Positions 1-7,650 of a DNA stretch of 64,000 nt are shown one piece after another. Source of the DNA: Chloroflexota bacterium (GTDB lineage Bacteria > Chloroflexota > Anaerolineae > UBA2200); assembly GCA_014360755.1 (NCBI GenBank), contig JACIWX010000005.1, forward strand, positions 1 to 64,000. Direction: 5' to 3'. The notes beneath the pieces are model-generated. The model saw only the letters and a list, made by a program, of their open reading frames with translations, was not told the origin of the DNA and ran no database searches. Numbering within the stretch: position 1 is the stretch's first letter; the number at the start of each line of letters is the position of its first letter. Position numbers and translations under genes: made by a program.

Positions 1-68
1 TTTGGCTTCGCCTCAGGGTGACACAGGAGACCACCTCGCCTGGGCATGGGAGCCCAGGCCCAGATGCC

Positions 69-180
69 GCCAGGGAATCAATTCCCTGGCTGAAACGTAA
101 GTCGGCTAAAGCCGACTGGTGATTGGCAGCAGCCCCCTTCAGGGGGCTTGCTGTTTCAGCCAGGGATTTCAATCCCTGGC
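69..180. repeat. Cluster of four short palindromes (REP/BIME-like)
   Basis: Four perfect inverted repeats lie head to tail: 69-78/81-90, 100-107/110-117, 131-137/142-148 and 159-168/171-180. The outer two also form a larger inverted pair, 83-96 matching 153-166 in reverse complement. The rest of 1-408 holds no gene; 4-24 resembles the end of the repeat family seen at 35415 and 46358. The structure is that of REP/BIME elements, which fold as hairpins in RNA or DNA. No transposase is visible. Confidence 0.75.
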
Positions 181-228
181 AGGCTCAATGGCAAACGCCG
201 CCGTCCACGCTCCAGGGATCTTGAAGAC

Positions 229-261
229 AGACCTGACAGGTCTTGAAGACCTGTCAGGTCT
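229..261. repeat. 33-bp perfect palindrome with 13-bp arms
   Basis: Arms 229-241 and 249-261 are exact reverse complements around a 7-base spacer. The core AGACCTGACAGGT is itself repetitive. It sits about 60 bases upstream of the promoter of the secreted protease gene. It could be a dispersed repeat, a cruciform or a regulatory site; there is no T-tract, so a terminator is unlikely. Confidence 0.7.
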
Positions 262-322
262 AATCCATCCTGCTATCCATATTCTGCCCCCAAACTGAAC
301 TACACCCCCAGGCGGGCACAGT

Positions 323-351
323 TTGACCATACGGGAATAAGTGATTACAAT
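323..351 (+). promoter_or_regulatory. Sigma70-like promoter of the secreted protease gene
   Basis: TTGACC (323-328), a 17-base spacer and TACAAT (346-351) match the sigma70 consensus at 5/6 and 5/6 positions. Transcription would begin near 358, giving a leader of about 50 bases before the start at 409. Confidence 0.65.
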
Positions 352-408
352 AGCCTCATCCAATCAAATGGATGATTTTCCTGAGACTCTCATATGAAGG
401 GATATACC

Positions 409-3400
409 ATGACTCGCCGTTTCGCCATCCTCTCACTCGTCATCTTATGCCTCCTCCTGATATGGGGGCTCAAACCAGACCACGCTCTTGGCTATATTCC
501 CAAGGCAACCCAACAAACGCAGCCATTGTCTTCACAAAGCCGGCCTTTGCCGCAACGAGCACCTACCCGAGTGCCATCTCCGCCGAGGCTTACCTCTCGC
601 AACGGCTATGCCCCGCCGAAACTGGATCTCGGTTATTTGAAAGCCACGCTGCCTCCCGATGCCAGAGCGCTTTCCCTCCCTAGCAGATGGGATTGGCGTG
701 AACAGGGCAAAGTTACACCGGTCAAAGATCAACAAGGCTGCAATGCCTGTTATGCGTTCGCCGCCGTAGCAGATTTGGAATCCCGTATGCTTCTTGACGG
801 GGCAGGTTCCTACGACTTTTCGGAGAACAATGCGAAAGAATGCAACTGGCAAGCAGTGAACGGCATTGGTGGAAGCTGTACAGGTGGAAATGCGCTCATG
901 GTCATCAATTTATTCTCCCAAAAGGGAAGCGCGCTGGAATCATGCGACCCGTATCAGGATTTTGACGCTGATTGCAACCTCTCTTGCCCCTATCAGAAAA
1001 CCGTTCTAGATTGGCGCATGGTTACCGGAGAAGCCATTCCCGAACCTGATGTGCTGAAATGGTACCTCTACCATTATGGTCCTCTGCAGACGACCATGTA
1101 CGCCGGTTACGGTGGCGATGCCTGGGAGCTCGAGTTCTCAAATTACGATGGCTCCTATACGCTCTATTACCCAGGAGTAGAGCCTCCGAACCACAGTGTC
1201 CTGATTGTGGGGTGGGACGATACGCTTAGTCCACGCGATCGCCCGAACCCACCAGGGGCTTGGATTGTGAAGAACAGTTGGGGCTCTTCCTGGTGGGGCG
1301 GGACTTGTGGTTACGGCTCCGAGCGCGGGTACTTTACCATTGCGTACGGTTCTGCCAGCATCGGCATGAATTCCTCCTTCATTCAAGGATGGCAAAACTA
1401 TGACAATGCTGGGCAGCTCCTATATTATGACGAGGCAGGGTGGAATGAATCCTGGGGATATGGCGACACAACCGCTTGGGGCTTGTGCAAATTCGTCCCT
1501 TCCAGCGATGCCTGGGTCAGACGCGTCGAATTCTGGACTACTGATGCAACAACCGATGTGGACCTCTACATTTACGACACTTTTGATGGCACCAATCCAA
1601 ACAACCTATTGTTCCGCAAAGAAAACCTCTCTTTCCATGAAGCCGGCTACCATTCGGTGCCCGTCATTCCATCCCTTCACGTGACGGGTGGTGATGACGT
1701 TGTGGCTGTTGTCAAATTTACCAATGCCTCTTTCCAATACCCGATAGCCGTTGATACGGAAGGCATCTCAGAGATTGAACACACGTACATGAGTCTGCAC
1801 GGTAACGATGGCTGGTGGGACGACGCTGGATTGGCAGGCGGCGATGTAGGCATTCGCCTGCGTACCTCGGCACAACCCGGCGTATATGTGATGCTGGACC
1901 CTGCCTCTTCCTCCGTTGCCAAAAACGAAATCTTCACCGTAGATATCAAAGTGGATGCGGGGAGTGAGCAGATTGGTGTAGTGTGGGCGTATCTTGATTT
2001 TAATCCATTGTATTTGCAGGTGGTGGATGAGAGTGGGAATCCTACTAGCCGTATTGAGCTCGAGTCGCGATTTGAGGGTTATACTGATGCGGATAACAGC
2101 GAGGGGCAAATAGACATTGAGGCATTTCTTAAGGATGAGTATAGGGACAATCCGCCGAGTGGCACCTTTTGGGTAGCGAGGATACAGTTCAAGGCGTTGT
2201 GGGGCACAGGAGGGGGGAGTACGCCGCTGACCTTTGGGCGGAGTGGGTACAGAAGCACAGAAGTACTGAATATGAGTGGTGTGTCCGTGCTAGGTGATGT
2301 GGTGGATGGCAGTGTAACCATCAGTGGGGAAACACCACCTGCCACGCCTACTCCTTCGCCAACCCCTACCCGTACGCCGACTAGCACACCAACATATACC
2401 CCGACCCCAACGGATACGCCTACGCCAACAGCAACTCCAACGATTACGCCAACTCCTGTGGGCACACCCAAGACTCTGACCTTTCGGAATGGTATACAAG
2501 ATACGTATCTGGACTCACAGGATTCCACTGTACCAAAGGGAAGCGAGATTGATTTGCGCTTGAGTACTAGCGGTGTGAGACGGCCTGTAATCAAGTTTGA
2601 CTTTCCTCCTGAGCTTCCTTTGGGGGCGCGCGTGGTCAGTGCCAAACTGTATTTGTGGGTATACTGGTTTTCACATAACGATTACTCAACCGATGTCGAG
2701 GTATATCGCGTGAATCGCCATTGGGAGGAAAGCACAGCTACTTGGAGAAGCCCCTGGGGCACTTGGGGCTGTGATAAAATCCCTGACGACCGCGAAGCGA
2801 CCCCTGCAGCAACAGCGAGAATAGGAGCAGTGCCGGAGTCAGGGACCTGGGTGTGGCTGGACATTACAAGCCCGGTACAAGAATGGGTGTCAGGATTGGC
2901 GGCGAATGAGGGGGTTATCTTGATTGCCCCGGTTCAGTACAACCGGCATCTGACTTTCCGCTCCTCTAATTTTTACAACCCTACACAACGTCCCTATGTG
3001 GAAGTGCTTTATTACGATCCGTTGCCCACCCCTACACCAACCAATACGGCTCCTCCTACCAATACTCCTACGCCGACAGTGACGCCTACGCTGACGCCGA
3101 TGCCTGGTCGAATTGAGGGAGTGGTCTGGGATGATCGGAACGGCAACGGAGTGAAGGACGCGGGTGAGCCGGGATTGGCCGAGGCTACGGTTCGTTTGTA
3201 TGATGCGGCTCATCCTGACCCCGAACCGCCTATCCGGGACCCCGTCGTGACGGCAGGGGATGGAGCGTTTTATTTCGCCGCACTGCCCCCTGGGCGTTAT
3301 TTACTGACGATGGCTAGCCCGGTGAATTATATCCCTACCACGCCAGATAACGTGGAAGCCTTGGTTTCCAGTGGAGTAACCATACGAGTGAACTTTGGGG

Positions 3401-3648
3401 CATGGTTACCCGCTACAGCGACACCTACGGCTAGTCCATCTCCAACCGCGACGTGGACAGCCACGTCCACACCAACTGTGACACCATCGCTAACGTCAAC
3501 GCCATCGCTGACTGCTACGCCATCACTAACGGCGACGCCATCGCCAACGGGTACTGTTACAGTTGTACCATCGCCCACTTTGTCGTTGACTCCTACGCCA
3601 ACGTTGACGAGGAGGTATAGGGTATTCCTCCCTATTATCTTCTATTAA
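409..3648 (+). CDS. Secreted papain-like (C1A) cysteine peptidase with cohesin-like, DNRLRE-like and SdrD-B-like domains
   Basis: An exported protease of 1079 residues, probably acting on proteins at or outside the cell surface. Residues 1-30 are a signal peptide with a long hydrophobic core. The papain fold covers about 75-330: the QGCNACYAF segment holds catalytic Cys114, NHSVLIVGW holds His262 and KNSWG holds Asn289. The Trp that normally follows the catalytic Cys is Tyr. After it come a beta-rich stretch, a cohesin-like domain (about 485-630), a DNRLRE-type domain (about 690-850), an SdrD-B-like domain (about 885-980) and Thr/Pro linkers between them. The chain ends in RRYRVFLPIIFY. I chose ATG 409 because GAAGG lies 7 bases upstream; ATG 394 is possible. 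The next secreted gene follows after 59 bases and shares its domains, so the two are likely co-expressed. Substrate is unknown. Confidence 0.85.
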   Translation: MTRRFAILSLVILCLLLIWGLKPDHALGYIPKATQQTQPLSSQSRPLPQRAPTRVPSPPRLTSRNGYAPPKLDLGYLKATLPPDARALSLPSRWDWREQGKVTPVKDQQGCNACYAFAAVADLESRMLLDGAGSYDFSENNAKECNWQAVNGIGGSCTGGNALMVINLFSQKGSALESCDPYQDFDADCNLSCPYQKTVLDWRMVTGEAIPEPDVLKWYLYHYGPLQTTMYAGYGGDAWELEFSNYDGSYTLYYPGVEPPNHSVLIVGWDDTLSPRDRPNPPGAWIVKNSWGSSWWGGTCGYGSERGYFTIAYGSASIGMNSSFIQGWQNYDNAGQLLYYDEAGWNESWGYGDTTAWGLCKFVPSSDAWVRRVEFWTTDATTDVDLYIYDTFDGTNPNNLLFRKENLSFHEAGYHSVPVIPSLHVTGGDDVVAVVKFTNASFQYPIAVDTEGISEIEHTYMSLHGNDGWWDDAGLAGGDVGIRLRTSAQPGVYVMLDPASSSVAKNEIFTVDIKVDAGSEQIGVVWAYLDFNPLYLQVVDESGNPTSRIELESRFEGYTDADNSEGQIDIEAFLKDEYRDNPPSGTFWVARIQFKALWGTGGGSTPLTFGRSGYRSTEVLNMSGVSVLGDVVDGSVTISGETPPATPTPSPTPTRTPTSTPTYTPTPTDTPTPTATPTITPTPVGTPKTLTFRNGIQDTYLDSQDSTVPKGSEIDLRLSTSGVRRPVIKFDFPPELPLGARVVSAKLYLWVYWFSHNDYSTDVEVYRVNRHWEESTATWRSPWGTWGCDKIPDDREATPAATARIGAVPESGTWVWLDITSPVQEWVSGLAANEGVILIAPVQYNRHLTFRSSNFYNPTQRPYVEVLYYDPLPTPTPTNTAPPTNTPTPTVTPTLTPMPGRIEGVVWDDRNGNGVKDAGEPGLAEATVRLYDAAHPDPEPPIRDPVVTAGDGAFYFAALPPGRYLLTMASPVNYIPTTPDNVEALVSSGVTIRVNFGAWLPATATPTASPSPTATWTATSTPTVTPSLTSTPSLTATPSLTATPSPTGTVTVVPSPTLSLTPTPTLTRRYRVFLPIIFY

Positions 3649-3707
3649 GCACAAGGGCTCTTCAGGATGACCGCGCTAGCCGGAGTTGGCCATAAGGAAG
3701 GTGAGCA

Positions 3708-6041
3708 ATGAAAAAACTGGTGTTTGTGCTCGCACTAGTTCTGTTGTTGGTGTTGGCATTATGCATTTATTTTGCACCGCCTGGTGTAGCCCAGGACAGT
3801 CTGTCCCCTTTCGAAAGCAATAGAAAGAATTCAAACAACGCTTTCGCTGCTTCTGAGAGCATTGTGAGCATTACTTTTCAACAAGGTATTTCTCCAACGC
3901 TTTCCTATGCTGGAGTGCAAGATACGTATATTAGTTGTGGCAAATTGCCTGATGACTGCACAAGCAATTTCGGTCAGGACACTGTTCTGCGGGTCAGCTA
4001 CGACAGTTGGCAGAGAAGTCTGCTGCGTTTTGATTTAGCGGGTTATGTCCCTCCCAATGCAGTAGTCACTAGGGCTGTCCTTGAACTCTATGCTGAAAAA
4101 CCAGATATTGCTGGTGTTGCTACATACGTGGATGTGTATGAGGTCCTACGGCCGTGGGAAGAATTACAAGCTACTTGGCAGAGGGCCACATCCAGCCAAG
4201 AGTGGGAGGTATGGGGGTGCAAGGGGGCGAGCGACCTAGGCCCCCATATCGCCCAGGCTCGCCTGCAGTCAGAGGGCTGGCAAGTCTGGGAAAATGACCC
4301 ATTGAAAAACTTGGTGCAACGTTGGGTTTCTGATCCAGCTACCAATCGTGGGCTGATATTATTTCCTGGCACTCTCCAACTTCGGCAATTTTGGCGTCTG
4401 CGCTCCTCACAGCATAGTAGTGCATATTCCCGTCCCAAGTTGACTGTGTTTTACTACATCCCTGCACCGACGCCCACGTATACACCATTGACACCTTCTC
4501 CAACGTATACACCATTTACACCTTCACCCACTCCTTCTTATACTCCTACACCCACTCAGGTTGTTACTGTCGGAGAAGTAGCGGGCATGGCGTGGCGGGA
4601 TGAGAATGGCAATCGTGTGCATGAGCCAGGTGAATTGCCTCTGTCCGGTGTTACTATTGTGCTCAAGGACGCCAACCATATTGAGATAGGCAGAAGAACA
4701 ACCCTTGGAGATGGGAGCTATCAATTCGCTGACTTGCCCAGCGGGAGTTATCTGTTGACGAAGGAAGATCCCCCGGGATATGTAGGCACCTATCCGATGA
4801 GCGGAGTGTACGCTTTTTATCTGGCGGCTGGGCAACGGCTCACGGACTTGGATTTTGGTTTCTTCCCTATCCCTACGGTTACTCCCACGCCAACCGAGAC
4901 TACTACTCCAACCTCTACTCCCACATTTACACCTACCTTCACGTCGACCTACACGCCTACTCCAACTTCGACGCCCACGAGCACACCTACCGTAACGCCA
5001 ACGGATACACCGCCAGGCATGCCGACTCAGACACCAACGGCAACTCCAACGATGACGTTGACACCGACTCCCATTGGTACCCCCAGTGGCACCATTCACG
5101 ATCCTATCCCGATCCTGTGTGAGGGTACGTACCATGACAGCACAGCTGGCCATCCTGCACTGATGCAGGATTACGGAGCCTGTGGGGCTGGGATGATTGG
5201 GCCAGAGGTGGTCTATGTCTTCCAAGCGGGTTATGCGATGGATTATCTCAGCATCAGCCTGGACACTGGAGCAGACCTGACGCTCTTTCTCTTATCTGGC
5301 GCGAATCCCCAGACTTGTTTCAACACGGGAGGCTCGATTGTTGTGCCAGGCGTTCCTGCAGGCGCCATGTATTATATCGTAGTGGATGGCTTTGAAGCAG
5401 GTAGTTACACTCTGGAGTTGCATTGCCATCCACCGCTGAGTTATACGCCAACCCCGACCCCAACGCCTACTCTTACTCCAACGTTGGGTCCTTCTCCGAC
5501 ACCAACGCGCACTCCCACATTTCATGGGCCTTCTACAATCTATTTGCCCCTTGTGCAAAAGCCGCGCATTGAAATCCTGGTAGATTGTGGGGCAACCAGC
5601 AGTTACATGGACTCCTTAGGCCGGCTTTGGTCTGCGGATAAAGCCTATGAAGTTGGCGGTTGGGGTTATGTGGGTGAATCCGAATCTTTTTCAACCTCTA
5701 AGAGCATTGGCAATACCCCTGACCCGGCTTTGTACCAGACACTACGTTGGGGCCTGGTTGCTTTTGGCTATCAGTTTGACGTGCCCAACGGCACTTATGA
5801 GGTTGAATTGCATTTCGCTGAGTTGTACCGCACTGGTGTCGGGGCGCGGAAGTTCGAAGTAATCATAGAGGGGGCAACTGTGTTGCATGACTATGATGTC
5901 ATTGCTGTAGCGGGTGGAAAATACCTGGCGCATGTCGAGACTTTCCTGGTAACATTGCGCGATGCACAACTCAATGTGGACTTTGTACGCGGCTCGGCGG
6001 ATTATCCGATGATTAATGCATTGAGGGTGACGAAACAGTAA
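3708..6041 (+). CDS. Secreted multidomain protein with DNRLRE-like, SdrD-B-like, PPC-like and C-terminal malectin domains
   Basis: A 777-residue exported protein with a signal peptide (residues 1-29). Domains in order: a DNRLRE-type beta domain (about 65-250), a Thr/Pro linker, an SdrD-B-like domain (about 285-385), a second long Thr/Pro linker, a pre-peptidase C-terminal-like domain (about 460-585), a third linker followed by IYLPLV, and a malectin-like carbohydrate-binding domain starting at IEILVDCG (about 630-777). No catalytic triad is visible, so it looks like a binding or structural surface protein. A good AAGGAAGGTGAGCA precedes the ATG. It shares two domain types and linker style with the protease just upstream, suggesting a common surface complex. 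The ligand is unknown; malectin domains bind glycans in characterised relatives. Confidence 0.8.
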   Translation: MKKLVFVLALVLLLVLALCIYFAPPGVAQDSLSPFESNRKNSNNAFAASESIVSITFQQGISPTLSYAGVQDTYISCGKLPDDCTSNFGQDTVLRVSYDSWQRSLLRFDLAGYVPPNAVVTRAVLELYAEKPDIAGVATYVDVYEVLRPWEELQATWQRATSSQEWEVWGCKGASDLGPHIAQARLQSEGWQVWENDPLKNLVQRWVSDPATNRGLILFPGTLQLRQFWRLRSSQHSSAYSRPKLTVFYYIPAPTPTYTPLTPSPTYTPFTPSPTPSYTPTPTQVVTVGEVAGMAWRDENGNRVHEPGELPLSGVTIVLKDANHIEIGRRTTLGDGSYQFADLPSGSYLLTKEDPPGYVGTYPMSGVYAFYLAAGQRLTDLDFGFFPIPTVTPTPTETTTPTSTPTFTPTFTSTYTPTPTSTPTSTPTVTPTDTPPGMPTQTPTATPTMTLTPTPIGTPSGTIHDPIPILCEGTYHDSTAGHPALMQDYGACGAGMIGPEVVYVFQAGYAMDYLSISLDTGADLTLFLLSGANPQTCFNTGGSIVVPGVPAGAMYYIVVDGFEAGSYTLELHCHPPLSYTPTPTPTPTLTPTLGPSPTPTRTPTFHGPSTIYLPLVQKPRIEILVDCGATSSYMDSLGRLWSADKAYEVGGWGYVGESESFSTSKSIGNTPDPALYQTLRWGLVAFGYQFDVPNGTYEVELHFAELYRTGVGARKFEVIIEGATVLHDYDVIAVAGGKYLAHVETFLVTLRDAQLNVDFVRGSADYPMINALRVTKQ

Positions 6042-6074
6042 ATGAAAAGCCGCCGATGCCCGGCGGCTTTTCAT
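6042..6074. terminator. Bidirectional intrinsic terminator
   Basis: A perfect 14-bp stem (6042-6055 with 6061-6074) and 5-base loop, with A- and T-tracts on the two sides. It lies between convergent genes and can stop transcription in both directions. Confidence 0.85.
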
Positions 6075-6085
6075 TGGACGCGATA

Positions 6086-7564
6086 TCAATCAGTCAGCAG
6101 TGTAGCGGCGATGCTGAGGCCAACACACAGCCAAAACAAAGTGACGGCGTGCTGGAAATTGAGGTTGAAAAAGTAGTGATCGAATATCCCCGTGAACAGT
6201 GCGCCCACAAGAGCGGTGAAGAGCCCCAATAGCATGGATTCCAAGCGAGGGTAGTCGGCGAGTTTTTTCAAGGCACGTAGAATTTGTGAGATTACGAGCG
6301 CCATGATGAGCAGGAACATCCCCAGTCCTACCAGCCCCATTTCTTCTGCTATCAGCAGGTAAACGCAGGACACGCCAATGTACGTGTCCACGTCAGGAGC
6401 TCCGGCAAAACCGACACCAAACCATGGATAGCGCGAGATCAGGATCAGCGCATCCTTGTATTCGCCAAAGCGCATCTGTGTTGCCAGATCTTCGCCGCGC
6501 AACCCCGCCAAAAAACGCTGCACATACCACTGTGTTTGCGGTAATAGCAGGATGAGAAGGCTTGCTAGCAGAATGAAGACGAGCAATTTTCGGTAGCGGA
6601 GCAGCGCTAAGATGAAAAGGGCGACGCCCAGCCCAGCCATTGCTCCACGTGAGAAGGTGAGCAGGAGGCATATCAGCATCGCAGCCAGGATAGGCACTAT
6701 CAGCCAATTGACGCCCCTCCAGCGCAGCCACCGCCCAAATAGAGGCAGAGGGTCGTGCGCCAGGAGCTGAGGCACCGTAACTCCTGCCACGATGACGAGC
6801 AACCCTCCCAAAACATTGGGATCTATCGAGGTGGACGTAGCACGTAGCGGCAGCTCGGGGTTGTCCTCTACAAAGCGTAGCACATCGCTGCCAGAAGGAT
6901 AGCGGAGAATGCGCAATGTCGAAAGCAGGCGGATGGTCCATTCCTGAGGCAAAAAATACAGAATGATGCCAATCACCGATGCGGCGAAGCCAGCCAGGAT
7001 AAGCACGGTGATGATCTGCTCCAGTTGCTTTTGGCTCCTTACCGTGTTAATGACCACGAAGAAAAGGAAGATGCTCAGCAGCAGCTCGACAAAATGGCGT
7101 AATAGATTGGTGGTCAGGGGAGCGAAGGATAAGCCAATGATAAATGATGCGCAAGCCAAAACCATGAAGAGGACAATGGGCAGAGCCAACGCAGAGCCAA
7201 TCATCTGCTTTTGTTTCTTGCGTGCTATTTGGAACAGCCAGTTGACCAGCAGGACTAGGAGCACTAGGTCCAGTAGCGTGGGAGAGAAACCGATATTAGG
7301 GACTGGCAGAGCAGCAAATGGCAGCAAGCAAATCACCCCAATGATGGCAAAGAAGGTGAGTTGCGTGCTACGCAGCATGAGCAAACCACCTGCGACCGTA
7401 GCCAGGAGGGCGATAGCCAGTATAGGACCCAGGAAGGCAAACAGCGCTCCACCAGCAATGCCTACCAGCAGGCAGAGGATGAGCGTTGCGAGCAACTGCT
7501 GTGTTTTGCTACCCGTAACCAGCCACGACTGCAGCCGCCTACGCAGGGTTTCTCCGACTGTCAT
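6086..7564 (-). CDS. O-antigen ligase/polymerase-like membrane protein (Wzy/WaaL fold)
   Basis: A 492-residue multi-pass inner-membrane protein with roughly a dozen hydrophobic segments. The conserved O-antigen ligase region is visible: LLTFSRGAM about residue 305, then a loop with RFGEYKDALILISRYPWFGVG, where the Arg and the P-WFGVG motif are typical of the family. Members join or polymerise lipid-linked glycans at the outer face of the inner membrane. GAGGT sits 7 bases before the ATG. It is the last gene of the minus-strand glycan cluster that begins with the phosphomannomutase. Sequence alone cannot separate a polymerase from a ligase or a protein O-glycan transferase. Confidence in the fold is high, in the exact reaction low. 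Confidence 0.75.
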   Translation of the reverse strand: MTVGETLRRRLQSWLVTGSKTQQLLATLILCLLVGIAGGALFAFLGPILAIALLATVAGGLLMLRSTQLTFFAIIGVICLLPFAALPVPNIGFSPTLLDLVLLVLLVNWLFQIARKKQKQMIGSALALPIVLFMVLACASFIIGLSFAPLTTNLLRHFVELLLSIFLFFVVINTVRSQKQLEQIITVLILAGFAASVIGIILYFLPQEWTIRLLSTLRILRYPSGSDVLRFVEDNPELPLRATSTSIDPNVLGGLLVIVAGVTVPQLLAHDPLPLFGRWLRWRGVNWLIVPILAAMLICLLLTFSRGAMAGLGVALFILALLRYRKLLVFILLASLLILLLPQTQWYVQRFLAGLRGEDLATQMRFGEYKDALILISRYPWFGVGFAGAPDVDTYIGVSCVYLLIAEEMGLVGLGMFLLIMALVISQILRALKKLADYPRLESMLLGLFTALVGALFTGIFDHYFFNLNFQHAVTLFWLCVGLSIAATLLTD

Positions 7565-7650
7565 ATGTGTTACCTCGTCCTAGATATGTATATGGAATCA
7601 TAGCACAAGAATAAGCCACAGGCAATTAGGTCAGATTGCCGGTTGCCACG

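Noticed and set aside
2079-2645. 188-residue minus-strand frame rich in Val-Gly repeats
   Set aside because: It is the antisense of the Thr/Pro linker of the protease gene. Such repetitive codons open all frames.
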